Shown in pieces: positions 6,578 through 15,602 of a stretch of DNA of 33,828 nt. A program made the translations under genes and the position numbers. Each line of letters opens with the position of its first letter. Within the stretch, counting starts at the first letter, position 1. Below the pieces are notes generated by a model. That model was given only the letters and a program-made list of their open reading frames with translations. It searched no databases and was not told the DNA's origin. The DNA is from Myxococcota bacterium (GTDB taxonomy: Bacteria > Myxococcota_C > UBA6777), in NCBI GenBank assembly GCA_963169055.1, contig CAUJFU010000055.1:1-33828 (forward strand), read 5' to 3'.

Positions 6578-8791
6578 TCAACGCCTTGCCCTTCTCCAAG
6601 GCGTGAACACGCGAGGCGTTGGCTCCAGCGAAACAGACCGATGCGATGGCGCTTGCAAGCGCTTTCTCCTCAAATGAGGCGAGTTGGCCCACCGTCCCCC
6701 CTGCTTCCATCGCCGCCAACGCAACACATCCTTCTGATCTCGCGGATACACCAAGCGTTGTGTATGCGATCGTCGCAAAGCCGCAGTATCTGGGGAAGCA
6801 GAAGTCTGCGGAGTCTGGGAAACACCGCCTCCTCCAATCACAGGGCCATCAATCACCGCGATGTTATCTTTCACCATCCAATCGGGCTGCGGCGGTGGTT
6901 CTTGAGAATACTCCTCAGGCCACACGGGCTCGGGCTCAGGTTCGGGTTCGGGGGTATATTCATCCGGCATGATCGGTTCAGGGTCAGGCTCGGGTTCGGG
7001 GATATATTCATCCGGCATGATCGGTTCGGGATCAGGCTCGGGTTCGGGGATGTATTCATCCGACATGATCGGTTCGGGGTCAGGTTCGGGTTCGGGGATA
7101 TATTCATCCGGCAACACTGGGTCAGGGATGTGCTTGTCTGGCAACACTGGATCGGGGTCGACCTCTGGAGCGTACTCGTCTGGCAACACTGGCTCAGGAT
7201 CGGGCCCCGCTTCGACGGGGGTCACGCTCTCTTCAGGGCGGTTCTCGGTTTTCGGTTCCGCAATCGGTTCTGGCAGCGGCTCCGTGGATGGTTCTGTCAG
7301 CGGCTCTTTCAGCGGCTCCGTGGATGGGTCAGGCTCCGATCCATCCACGGGGTTCTCTTCTGGTGGGTGTTCTACAGTCGGTGTTTCGCCTGCATCTTGG
7401 ACGAGTTCGGATGATTCTTGTGCGACTTCTTCAGGAACACGTTCAGGCGATATCTCGTTTGGTTTCTCTCGCTCAGGCGCGCAGGGATACAGCTGTTTGT
7501 TTCTGTCTTCGCAAACAGTGCCGCCCTCGGCTTCGACACATCGATCCCCTTCTAGGCAACGGCAATAACAACCCCCACAATGCAAGGGATCGAACTTCTC
7601 AACACACAACTCCTTGCCATCGGGATCTTTGCAGATCCGTTTGGGTTCGTTGCAGTCCTGCGTGCATGTTCCACCAACACAGCCGCTTTTCCCTCCGTCA
7701 CAAGAAACACCGCAGCTTCGGCAATGAAGAGCATCTGTGGTGGTTTCCACGCACGTTCCTCCGCAACATCGCAGCGCTTCGAGGCCACACTCTCCTGTAG
7801 GATTCAAAGGAGAGCAAGGGCACACGACTTTGCCGCTCAACCCAAGGACCGTTTCCATACAGCGACCACTGCAACACTTGAGCAGGCCGTTGTTCGGGAC
7901 TTTTGGATTGTTAGTTGGGCAATCTGCGTCGCTCGTGCAATGGCATCCCTCGTCTGTTTTTCCGTTGCAATTTTCGTCTTTTCCGTTGGGCCTTCCATCA
8001 GGCAGACAGCTTTCCTCCGAAGGCAAAACGGAGCCTACGCACTCCGCTTGCCACTCTCCTCCCTTGCAGACCTGCAAACCTTCTTGGCAATTGCCGATCC
8101 CGCGCAAAGCAATTGGGCCTATGTAACATTTTCTTGTCTCACCATCCGAACATGGAGGGCAAACTGAGCCTTCGTTGACTTTCCCATCGCAGTCGTTGTC
8201 GTTGCTATCGCAGATCTCAGGCTGTGGAAGTCGTTGCTCAAAACAGCGACTCCATCGATTGTTGGTGTCACAGAACTGCACACCACTACGACAGTTTCCA
8301 AAGTTTTTCGTCACCGAAGGCCCCGAATAACAAGACCGACTCGCTCCCTTTTCGAGACATTGGCAGTTATCGGGCTGCTCGGCACCGCTAGGATCGACGT
8401 AGCGGGCTTTGTTGTCGACTTGGCCATCGCAATCGTTGTCGATCCCATCGCAGATCTCGACGCTGGGTGTCACTTCACCAAGGCAAGGCCCCCAGCGGCC
8501 ATGTTGTTCGCATGTTCGCTGCCCGGCTTTGCACGGCGTTTGTTTGGCCGTCTGTGCGGGGGTTCCCGTATAACAACTTTCCGTTGCTCCGCTCTTGCAC
8601 TCTTGAGCGCTACAAACACCTTCAAAGCAAAACCGATCGACACCGCTTCCCTTGCAATCTTCGGCGACCTCGCAAGCACGACCCGCCCGACCACATTGGC
8701 AATGTGGCGCAAAAAGCATGACCCACACACAAAGGCTGATCAGCCACCCTCTTTGGCCTTGTGTCCGATGTATTCGTTTTCTCTGCATCAC
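6578..8791 (-). CDS. secreted Cys-rich MopE-motif protein with acidic Pro/Glu repeats
   Basis: The 737-residue frame starts after AGGG. A signal sequence of hydrophobic residues (15-30) ends near CQCG and may be a lipoprotein signal. Three modules of the form CYSGP / GNCRSGVQFC / W..C / CD-DNDCDG follow, at roughly 50-290; the second metal loop reads CDSNDNDCDGKVNEG and the third is degenerate (KDENCNGKTDEG). Residues ~290-450 are rich in CC and CxxC pairs. Residues ~460-670 are Pro/Glu/Asp/Ser with a 16-residue tandem repeat. The last ~75 residues switch abruptly to Arg/Trp/Lys-rich sequence, which may be a genuine basic tail or the result of a frameshift near 6800. It lies 57 bp after the glycosidase-domain gene and is probably in its operon. 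Confidence 0.8.
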   Translation of the reverse strand: MMQRKRIHRTQGQRGWLISLCVWVMLFAPHCQCGRAGRACEVAEDCKGSGVDRFCFEGVCSAQECKSGATESCYTGTPAQTAKQTPCKAGQRTCEQHGRWGPCLGEVTPSVEICDGIDNDCDGQVDNKARYVDPSGAEQPDNCQCLEKGASRSCYSGPSVTKNFGNCRSGVQFCDTNNRWSRCFEQRLPQPEICDSNDNDCDGKVNEGSVCPPCSDGETRKCYIGPIALRGIGNCQEGLQVCKGGEWQAECVGSVLPSEESCLPDGRPNGKDENCNGKTDEGCHCTSDADCPTNNPKVPNNGLLKCCSGRCMETVLGLSGKVVCPCSPLNPTGECGLEALRCCGGTCVETTTDALHCRSCGVSCDGGKSGCVGGTCTQDCNEPKRICKDPDGKELCVEKFDPLHCGGCYCRCLEGDRCVEAEGGTVCEDRNKQLYPCAPEREKPNEISPERVPEEVAQESSELVQDAGETPTVEHPPEENPVDGSEPDPSTEPLKEPLTEPSTEPLPEPIAEPKTENRPEESVTPVEAGPDPEPVLPDEYAPEVDPDPVLPDKHIPDPVLPDEYIPEPEPDPEPIMSDEYIPEPEPDPEPIMPDEYIPEPEPDPEPIMPDEYTPEPEPEPEPVWPEEYSQEPPPQPDWMVKDNIAVIDGPVIGGGGVSQTPQTSASPDTAALRRSHTQRLVYPRDQKDVLRWRRWKQGGRWANSPHLRRKRLQAPSHRSVSLEPTPRVFTPWRRARR
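6957..7148. repeat. 48-bp tandem repeat inside the MopE-motif gene
   Basis: The 48-bp unit begins with TATTCATC at 6957, 7005, 7053 and 7101. On the coding (minus) strand it encodes a 16-residue unit containing PEPDPEPIMPDEYI. The last unit is degenerate and shorter PDEY units continue to about 7195. Perfect 48-bp spacing and few changes indicate recent expansion by slippage or unequal recombination. Confidence 0.85.
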
Positions 8792-8848
8792 TCACCCTCA
8801 AAACTTATCGAGCTGCACAACCTATCGCGTACAGAAAAACAACGGCTT

Positions 8849-10573
8849 TCAAGAAAGCATTCGCGAAGATGGATGTTGCTTCTTCGCAAGAAAGCGTCGC
8901 CACCCAAACACCCACAAGCCCAACAAAAAGCACCACCATACTCCGCTGCGATCCGAGAGGTCGGAGCCGCTACAGCCGCAGCCCGAAGGCGAGATATCGC
9001 GCTCCAAGAACAAGACCCCGCCGTCGCCGCTTTGGTCGCCCTCCAGAGACACGATCTCTCCTCCCTCGGCTGTTTGCTCTTTGGGCGGCAGAGATTCGGA
9101 GGCTGGTTCCGAAGAGATTTCTTCAACAGCATCTTCTTTGGTGGCTTCTGCGGCGTTCGGCTCCTCGTTGCATACGTCGTCTTCGTCCACTTGTCCGTTA
9201 CAGTCGTTGTCGATTTTGTCGCAGCGTTCGGGCTGTGGAGGCGTTAGAGGTTCACAACGCAGCCCTTGCCCACCGCACCGCCACGTCCCTTGCGCACAAG
9301 GCCCCTTGAGAGCGGTCACACAGGGGATCGGCTGCTTGTCGTCAGGAATCAACACCACAAACCGCAGTTTCGGGCCAAAGGGGCGTTTGCCATCCCCCAC
9401 AAGCTGCCACACACTTTCATACACCCCGGGCTGGGCGGGAGCAGAAAAGACCAGCGAAAAAGTCGTGTCTTGCCCAACAGCCACCTGCGATAAGCTCGCT
9501 TGTTGTAAGCTGATCTGAGGGTCTAGCCCAAAGCGTTCTCCGCTTTGGTGGGCCAAACGCAGCGCCATACCGGGCCGCGTGACACCCGCGTCTTGCCAAG
9601 CATACGTTCCTGTGTTTTGGACTTTCCAAGAAACACTGACCTGTTGGGAAGGGCAAGCCAAGAAAGTGTCAGGCTGTTCGGCCTTTTGCGCATCACTTTG
9701 CAGAGACATCGCCGAGGCATCAAGCTTTTGCGTCGGATCCAACAAGATCCCGATGTGGTTGGCGACTTTGCGCTCGCTCGGTTCATTCGAGGGGCGTTGG
9801 TTGGCCAGTTTCCCATTGAGGATCATGCCCGAACTTCCGCCCCCATCGAGGTTCAGTGCGTTGTGCGCGCCCAACTCCTGCATCAGCCGAGACAGCGCCA
9901 CCAACGTCATCCCCAGCACAGGCGTCCGCCGACCTTCGACCATCACAAGATAAAGCGTGTTTCCATCAGCGCTCAAACCAGCGGCTGTTCGGGGGTGTGC
10001 GGTCGTACAAAAAGATCCGCATTGTTGATCTTCTGCGGTGGTGCGGAGCTTTCCTTGGTTTAAGATCACCAGATTTCCCCCCACAACTTCCGTCCATTCG
10101 GCTTTTTTGGCGATCGTTTTTCCCGACATATCGATCTCACAAACAGCCGTGCGGCCACACGCAAGAAACGACCAACTGTCGGTATCTGCACTGCCGCTCC
10201 ATGCGATGCCATCGCCCACAGCAAGTCCGATCGGCTTGAGTGTCCCATCGAAAAAATCGCCATTGACCGCCGCAACAGCCCCCACACGCTGCGCAAACGC
10301 CCCGGGAGTCAAGCCTTTTTCATCGGGCTTGGTGGCACGCACACGCAAGCCCGACCATGTCAGATCGACAACCAACGCGTGGATCTCTTTGGGTTCGCTG
10401 GTGCTGCGGTGAAGATAGCGGATGCCGGGAGCTGCTTGTGTCCACACATCCCCTGCCCAACCGAACGGATGACCGATCAGCCATGCCGCCAACAACGCCA
10501 CCACGCCCATACATCGCCGATGGCGCAACAACATGGCGTGTTTCAGAAACCAAGAGCGGATGTTTTTCTTCAT
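8849..10573 (-). CDS. NAGPA-type phosphodiester glycosidase domain protein with MYXO-CTERM-like tail
   Basis: 574 residues, GAGG upstream of the ATG. A signal sequence (about 22-40) is followed by a phosphodiester-glycosidase (NAGPA/YigE-like) domain at 45-280, with the motifs AVNGDFFDG (102-110), HPRTAAG (193-199) and LNLDGGGSSGM (240-250). Residues ~300-410 resemble an NBR1-type Ig-like domain (VSWKVQNTGTYAW). A single MopE loop, CDKIDNDCNGQVDEDDVC, lies at 451-468. After an acidic linker the C-terminus reads CGCSG, then a Trp/Leu helix, then WRRF: the Cys-helix-Arg layout of MYXO-CTERM sorting signals, implying cell-surface anchoring. The family cleaves sugar phosphodiesters in polysaccharides; the substrate here is unknown. 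It is transcribed away from the fused synthase gene with a 52-bp gap. Confidence 0.88.
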   Translation of the reverse strand: MKKNIRSWFLKHAMLLRHRRCMGVVALLAAWLIGHPFGWAGDVWTQAAPGIRYLHRSTSEPKEIHALVVDLTWSGLRVRATKPDEKGLTPGAFAQRVGAVAAVNGDFFDGTLKPIGLAVGDGIAWSGSADTDSWSFLACGRTAVCEIDMSGKTIAKKAEWTEVVGGNLVILNQGKLRTTAEDQQCGSFCTTAHPRTAAGLSADGNTLYLVMVEGRRTPVLGMTLVALSRLMQELGAHNALNLDGGGSSGMILNGKLANQRPSNEPSERKVANHIGILLDPTQKLDASAMSLQSDAQKAEQPDTFLACPSQQVSVSWKVQNTGTYAWQDAGVTRPGMALRLAHQSGERFGLDPQISLQQASLSQVAVGQDTTFSLVFSAPAQPGVYESVWQLVGDGKRPFGPKLRFVVLIPDDKQPIPCVTALKGPCAQGTWRCGGQGLRCEPLTPPQPERCDKIDNDCNGQVDEDDVCNEEPNAAEATKEDAVEEISSEPASESLPPKEQTAEGGEIVSLEGDQSGDGGVLFLERDISPSGCGCSGSDLSDRSGVWWCFLLGLWVFGWRRFLAKKQHPSSRMLS

Positions 10574-10625
10574 GCGTAGCCTCGTTCGGAGTATGCTGCG
10601 TTTCTTTCATCAAGGATCGGAGTGT

Positions 10626-13103
10626 ATGCAAGACACCAAAAAAGACAAGGACGATGCGGAGATGCAAAAAAATGGAAGCGTGATGCGCGGGTGGTTTGCC
10701 ATGACGCTTGCTTTAAGCGCTTGGTTGGTGTTTTGGTCGCAACCGATGCTTGCGCGGGCCTATCTTCCGTCGCTTGGAGGGGCCGCTTCGGTGTGGGCCA
10801 CCAGCCTCTGTCTGTTTCAAGGGCTGTTGTGTGCGGGATATGTCTATGCTCACGCCTTGCGGGTGTGGTTGCCTTTGCGGATGCAAGCCGTCATCCACCT
10901 CGGATTATGGGGCTTCGTGGTGGTGTATGCTGGACCGCTACACATCCCTGCGGCTCCCCCCGATGCTGCGTGGTTATGGCTTGCCAGCAGCTTGCTCCAA
11001 AGTATCGGGCCTGCCTTCTTTTGGCTGAGCGCGACCGCTCCTTTGTTGCAACATTGGTTTGCACATCTTTCGCCTGACACGACGCACCGCGATCCTTATC
11101 GCTTGTATGTCGCAAGCAACCTCGGATCTTTTCTCGCGCTGCTGGCTTATCCTTTGTTGATCGAGCTGTTGTGGACGCTGCAAACGCAATGGCTGGTCTG
11201 GCGTGCGGCCTTTGCTGCGGTGGGGATCTTGATCCTGCGCTGCGCGCTCGCTCTCCCTTCTTTGCGTATCCTTCCGCAGCCTTCGAGCGAAAAACACCAT
11301 CCCCTCGTTTGGATCTTCTATGCCGCTGTCCCTTCGGCCCTGTTGGTGAGTATTACACAATACATGACAACGGATATCGCGCCTGCGCCGCTGTTATGGG
11401 TGCTGCCTCTTGCGATGTTTTTGGCGACCTTCGTGTGGGTCTTTTCCACGCGCCCGATCCCTTGGGAAGGGTGCGAACGTTGGCAGGCATGGCTGTTGCT
11501 GCCTGTGTTGCTGCTATGGCTGAGTGAAACACGGATGCCTTGGTGGTTTGAGATCCCCCTACACGGTGCGTTGTTTTGGGTGAGCGTGCTGTTATGCCAC
11601 GCAACCCTCGCTGCAAAACGACCGTCAGAAGGGCAGTTGACGCGCTTTTATAGCTGGATGGCCTTTGGTGGGATGCTCGGTGGATTGTTTGCGTCCTTGT
11701 TGGCTCCGCTGCTGTTTTCCCAAACGTGGGAGATGCCCCTGCTTCTATTACTCGCATCCTTCGGTCGCAGAGATGCAACCGCTGAAAAGACTCTCGAAAA
11801 GACCTCCAACGAGCAAGTCTGGCTCGCCTCCTTCGGTTGCAAAGAAGCAATCGCTCCCGCCTCGTTGCAACCCCTACAGCATCGACCTTTTTCGATCGCT
11901 CCCTCTACATCGGCAGAGTCTCGATTCTATCGTCGTTTTCTCTGGTGGTTTTTTGGATGTTTTGCGCTTTCTCCTGTTGGGTTTTTCTTCGACGAACCAC
12001 GTATAACGCTGCAATGGGCGATCGCTTGTCTGTTGCTGTTCTTTGCGCCGCTTGGCGGGCTTTTGTTTTGTTGGATGGGGCGCGCTGCTGTCGTCGTGAG
12101 CATGGCCTTATTGTTGGGGGTGGGCGCATGGGTGCTGCGCTCCCCGGGTCTGTTGCACCAAGATCGCGGATTCTTCGGCCCGATGCGCGTCATCCAAACT
12201 CCGATGGGCGATGCCCATCTTTTTCTCCACGGTCGAACGCTTCACGGACTCCAGCGCCGCCTCCCACAACCCCCACCTCCACACGCACCTTCCAACACTC
12301 CGACACAACGCTTCCATCTCACGCCTTCTCCCACCACGGACACACGCAGACCACCATCACACCCCAACCACCGCACATTCCACACACGCAGACCACCATC
12401 ACACCCCAACCACCGTACATTCCAACTCGATCCATCTCCCACCGCTTACTTTTCACACCAAAGCCCACTCGGTCAGCTTTTTCAAGCACAACGCGCCACG
12501 CCACCGCGCCACCTCTGTATCTTTGGCCTTGGGATCGGAACACTCGCAGCCTACGGCAGAACGGGCGACACCCTCACCTTTTTTGAGATCGATCCAAAAG
12601 TCGCGCAGATCGCCCAAAACACTCGATTCTTTCGCTATCTCTCCCAAAGCCCCGCAAAGATCAACATCCGTTTGATCGATGCCCGCGCAGGAGCAAGCTC
12701 TCTTGCCGATCACAGCGTCGATATCTTGATCCAAGACGCCTTTAGTTCGGATGCGATCCCGTTCCATCTCCTCACAGCCGAGGCTTTCGCGATCTACCTG
12801 CGCAAGCTTACACCACACGGCTTGTTGGTCTTCCACATCACCAACCAATTCGTCGACCTCGAACCGATCCTCGCTGAACACTTCGCCGCAACGGGGCTCC
12901 ACGCTCGCATCCAAGAACACAACCCCCCCCGCCACGAGCGTTTTTCTTTCCCCTCTCGTTGGGTTGTCGCCACCGCCCAACCCGCCAACCTGCGAACGCT
13001 GTGGAAAAACCCGCAATGGCGGATTCTTCGCCGTTTGCATCGACACCACCGCTGGACAGATCAACGCAGCAGCCTACTTCCTGCCCTCAAACGATCGTGG
13101 TAA
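10626..13103 (+). CDS. fused multi-TM / spermidine synthase-like protein
   Basis: The ATG before QDTKK follows AAGGATCGGAG; the frame extends 31 codons upstream into the divergent gene and that part is discounted. The 825-residue product begins with about twelve hydrophobic helices (residues ~25-520), as in the family of fused MFS-like/spermidine synthase proteins, including the typical LPSLGGAASVW start. A low-complexity Pro/His/Thr linker follows. The C-terminal Rossmann domain has IFGLGIGTLA near 632, FFEIDP near 652 (acidic residue for the cofactor) and DAFSSDAIPFHLLT at 704-717. Related proteins are annotated as aminopropyltransferase-like, but activity is mostly unproven and the substrate cannot be read from sequence. 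Confidence 0.88.
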   Translation: MQDTKKDKDDAEMQKNGSVMRGWFAMTLALSAWLVFWSQPMLARAYLPSLGGAASVWATSLCLFQGLLCAGYVYAHALRVWLPLRMQAVIHLGLWGFVVVYAGPLHIPAAPPDAAWLWLASSLLQSIGPAFFWLSATAPLLQHWFAHLSPDTTHRDPYRLYVASNLGSFLALLAYPLLIELLWTLQTQWLVWRAAFAAVGILILRCALALPSLRILPQPSSEKHHPLVWIFYAAVPSALLVSITQYMTTDIAPAPLLWVLPLAMFLATFVWVFSTRPIPWEGCERWQAWLLLPVLLLWLSETRMPWWFEIPLHGALFWVSVLLCHATLAAKRPSEGQLTRFYSWMAFGGMLGGLFASLLAPLLFSQTWEMPLLLLLASFGRRDATAEKTLEKTSNEQVWLASFGCKEAIAPASLQPLQHRPFSIAPSTSAESRFYRRFLWWFFGCFALSPVGFFFDEPRITLQWAIACLLLFFAPLGGLLFCWMGRAAVVVSMALLLGVGAWVLRSPGLLHQDRGFFGPMRVIQTPMGDAHLFLHGRTLHGLQRRLPQPPPPHAPSNTPTQRFHLTPSPTTDTRRPPSHPNHRTFHTRRPPSHPNHRTFQLDPSPTAYFSHQSPLGQLFQAQRATPPRHLCIFGLGIGTLAAYGRTGDTLTFFEIDPKVAQIAQNTRFFRYLSQSPAKINIRLIDARAGASSLADHSVDILIQDAFSSDAIPFHLLTAEAFAIYLRKLTPHGLLVFHITNQFVDLEPILAEHFAATGLHARIQEHNPPRHERFSFPSRWVVATAQPANLRTLWKNPQWRILRRLHRHHRWTDQRSSLLPALKRSW
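12341..12424. repeat. two tandem 42-bp units in the linker of the fused synthase
   Basis: Two adjacent 42-bp copies (12341-12382 and 12383-12424) differ at only one base that I can see. They encode a 14-residue Arg/Pro/Ser/His/Asn unit between the membrane part and the synthase domain. The flanks are also C/A-rich, low-complexity DNA. Confidence 0.85.
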
Positions 13104-13133
13104 GCCGAAATTCAAATGTTGATAGATATTTTC

Positions 13134-14303
13134 TTAGAATTTCTGTGACGAAGTGGAGGCGTGGGCATAATGAAGCAAGGCTGCGACATAAAAACGGGCC
13201 GCAGCGAAAAGTTCGTCCGTATCAACGTATTCGTGGACGGTGTGCGCTGTTCCCAAGGCACCGGGGCCGACGATCACGCAGCGAGAGCCGCGAGCGACAA
13301 GGATATTGGCGTCCGAATGACTGCGAAAGATATCGCGTGAAGACGACATCTCGACGGATTCAAAGGCCCGCTCGGTTAGCTGCATCAGCGGCTCTTTGGG
13401 AGAAAGCGCAAACCCCGCAAAGCGCATTTTCCATTCGCCTCGCACGCCGAGTTTGGGATGACTCGCCTCAAACGCCGCCAATGTGCGATCCACCCGCGCA
13501 CAAAAGGCGTCTACATCGACCTTTGGATGAAGATGAAAGTCCACTTCGGCCCGACAAGTCTCAGGAACCGTAAAGTCGGCATTTTCTCCGACAAGCTCGC
13601 GCAACGTAAAAACCATCCATCGAGCGTTCTCTTCCCATCCATCGGGCGCATTCAACTGATCTAGCTCGCGCACCAGATCCATCATCGTCCAGATCGCATT
13701 ATGCCCATACTCCGGGATCGCCGAATGCACGCGCTCGCCGTTGGTGTGCAACGCAAGCTCGCAGTATCCGTAATGTTGCCACGCCATGCGCATATCCGTA
13801 GGCTCGCCGATCATCACCATCTCAGGCGGTGGCCCCGCATCGACAAAGGTTTGCGATCCTGTGCCGCCTTCTTCTTCGTCCACCAACATCGCCAACAAAA
13901 GCCCCGGTCCATCGTCAGGATAACCCGCTTGTTTGAGGACAAGAAAAGCTTCCAACATCGCCGCCACACCACTCTTCATATCCGCAGAACCCAAACCCGC
14001 GATCCGACCGTCTGTTTGGCGCGCTCGATGATCGTCCATGTGTCGCAAAAAGATCGTATCCACATGGCCCATCAAGCAAAACGCTGGCTCGCCTTGGCCT
14101 AGCCGCACCAACAGATTGTAATGCCCGCCCTCCACCGCCTGTCGCCGATACGCCAGTCCGTGCGCCTCCAACCACCGCTCCAAATACGCCAAGATGCCTT
14201 CTTCGCCCCTTGGCGGCGAATAGATATCCACCATCTCGACAAGACGGCGCTCCAATCGCACCCGATCCACCAATGACAACGCCCTTTCTAGCAAATCCAA
14301 CAA
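13134..14303 (-). CDS. M20-family zinc peptidase/deacylase (ArgE/CPG2-like)
   Basis: A TTG start was chosen with AAAGGG eight bases upstream, just after the stop of the acetyltransferase gene; the open frame extends 37 codons further but overlaps that gene, and a GTG at 14270 is an alternative. The 389-residue length fits the family. Metal and catalytic motifs are present: MGHVDTIF (H80, D82), GLGSADMKSG (D108), LVDEEEGG (E143-E145), IGEPTD (E167), and a C-terminal HTVHEY with the last His ligand. The central part (about 180-290) is the dimerisation lid. Such enzymes hydrolyse N-acyl amino acids or small peptides in the cytoplasm. It is the third gene of the kinase-acetyltransferase-peptidase run and is convergent with the fused synthase gene, 30 bp away. 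Confidence 0.9.
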   Translation of the reverse strand: MLDLLERALSLVDRVRLERRLVEMVDIYSPPRGEEGILAYLERWLEAHGLAYRRQAVEGGHYNLLVRLGQGEPAFCLMGHVDTIFLRHMDDHRARQTDGRIAGLGSADMKSGVAAMLEAFLVLKQAGYPDDGPGLLLAMLVDEEEGGTGSQTFVDAGPPPEMVMIGEPTDMRMAWQHYGYCELALHTNGERVHSAIPEYGHNAIWTMMDLVRELDQLNAPDGWEENARWMVFTLRELVGENADFTVPETCRAEVDFHLHPKVDVDAFCARVDRTLAAFEASHPKLGVRGEWKMRFAGFALSPKEPLMQLTERAFESVEMSSSRDIFRSHSDANILVARGSRCVIVGPGALGTAHTVHEYVDTDELFAAARFYVAALLHYAHASTSSQKF

Positions 14304-14308
14304 CCGCT

Positions 14309-15565
14309 CTACCCTTTCTTTTTCTCTTCGCGTGTTTGATCCAAACGACGCGCACGACGCCTTTTTCGCACAGAACGCACTCGCGCTTTGGCGTCTCCCT
14401 TCAACGTCTTCCACAAATACACATGTTTTTGCATATGTTCAAAGCCCTGACGTTGAAAAAACCGAATACCTCGCACATTGTGAGCGCTGGTGTCCACAAT
14501 AAACATTCGTACATCTTCTTCTTCCAACATCCGATCTTCGATCGCATCCATCAATTGCTGCCCGACCCCTGCCCGCTGCCATCCCGGGGCCACCCCCAGC
14601 CATGTGACATAGCCGTACGTCCACGCCGTCCCTTTGTCGATGGTCGTCCCCATCACAAAGCCCAACAACTGTTCGTTCGGTCCTTCGGCCACCAAACAAT
14701 AATCTGAATCCGCATGAAACAAACCTGTCACCTCGTACTCATCCCAAGTCCGGTATAACATCGGATAATTCTCTGAAGTAAACAGCTCTTCCCCAAGGTG
14801 AAACACCGCCGCAAGATCATCGATCTCCATATCACGCACCACCACACGAACGCGCTTTCCTTGGATCTCATTCGTCGTGACCGAGATAATCGACCTCTCC
14901 AGACCCTCCTCTTCCGATTCGCGCACCTGTTGCGGTGTGTGTGCTCCGTTCGTCTCTTCACCGTATTCGGTAGCATCCTCCGACGACTTGCGTTCTGCTG
15001 CCTCTCTCTGAGCTTCGTATTGCCCCATAAACGCTGCACCGTGGATCGGAGAGTGTGCGGTGGTATGCGCGCTTTCATGCACACGCGCTTCCAACCGATG
15101 CTCGGGCAAAAACAATGGATTTCTCGAAGAGTGTTCGCGGCTTGCAACCCCCACCTCCGTTTGTTCCATCTCAACGAAAGCATCGTACGATTCGTGTCGT
15201 AAAGCAGCCGAATCCGTCAGGCCATCGGGCTCTCCCATCGGCTCGATCGGTGATTCTGAAACAATCAATCGCTTTTTGCGCGCCCGAGGCTTGGCTTCTT
15301 TGGTTTCTGCTCTTTTCGAGTCTTCTCCAACGCTACTTTTCTTGACTCGCTTTACGATCTTATCCTCGGTCTTTTTCTCAGATTTCTTATCTGTTTCTTT
15401 TTTCGATTTTTTTTCAGGCTTTTTGTCGACTCTTTTTTCGGATTTTTTTTCAGGCTTTTTGTCGACCCTTTTCTCCACCTTTTTTGCTGGGCTTTTGGGG
15501 GTGGCTTTCTTTCGTTTTTTCGGCGCATTGTTCGCGTTGCGCGTCGTGCGCTTGCGACCAACCAT
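14309..15565 (-). CDS. GNAT acetyltransferase with histone H1-like Lys-rich N-terminus
   Basis: 418 residues. Residues 1-95 are Lys/Ala/Pro/Glu-rich, with a 12-residue unit EKRVDKKPEKKS occurring twice and a degenerate third, resembling the tails of bacterial H1-like (AlgP/Hc-type) proteins. Residues 95-230 are a polar, probably disordered linker. Residues ~233-385 form a GNAT domain: VVVRDMEIDDLAAV start, LGFVMGT strand, GYVTWLGVAPGWQRAGVG acetyl-CoA motif A, then NVRGIRFFQRQGF. The C-terminus is again Arg/Lys-rich. GNAT enzymes transfer acetyl groups to amines; the basic tails suggest nucleic-acid association, which is inference. It lies 37 bp after the kinase gene. Confidence 0.85.
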   Translation of the reverse strand: MVGRKRTTRNANNAPKKRKKATPKSPAKKVEKRVDKKPEKKSEKRVDKKPEKKSKKETDKKSEKKTEDKIVKRVKKSSVGEDSKRAETKEAKPRARKKRLIVSESPIEPMGEPDGLTDSAALRHESYDAFVEMEQTEVGVASREHSSRNPLFLPEHRLEARVHESAHTTAHSPIHGAAFMGQYEAQREAAERKSSEDATEYGEETNGAHTPQQVRESEEEGLERSIISVTTNEIQGKRVRVVVRDMEIDDLAAVFHLGEELFTSENYPMLYRTWDEYEVTGLFHADSDYCLVAEGPNEQLLGFVMGTTIDKGTAWTYGYVTWLGVAPGWQRAGVGQQLMDAIEDRMLEEEDVRMFIVDTSAHNVRGIRFFQRQGFEHMQKHVYLWKTLKGDAKARVRSVRKRRRARRLDQTREEKKKG

Positions 15566-15602
15566 GTTCGTTTCTCCTTGTTTGGGGGGGGTAGGCGCAG
15601 CC

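Noticed and set aside
6455..7568. Long plus-strand frames rich in Arg/Phe or Ser/Gly across the acidic repeat region.
   Set aside because: They are antisense to the MopE-motif gene; their Gly/Ser or Arg repeats simply mirror the 48-bp Pro/Glu repeat.
13104..13133. Intrinsic terminator between the convergent synthase and M20 genes.
   Set aside because: The 30-bp gap has no stem followed by a T run.
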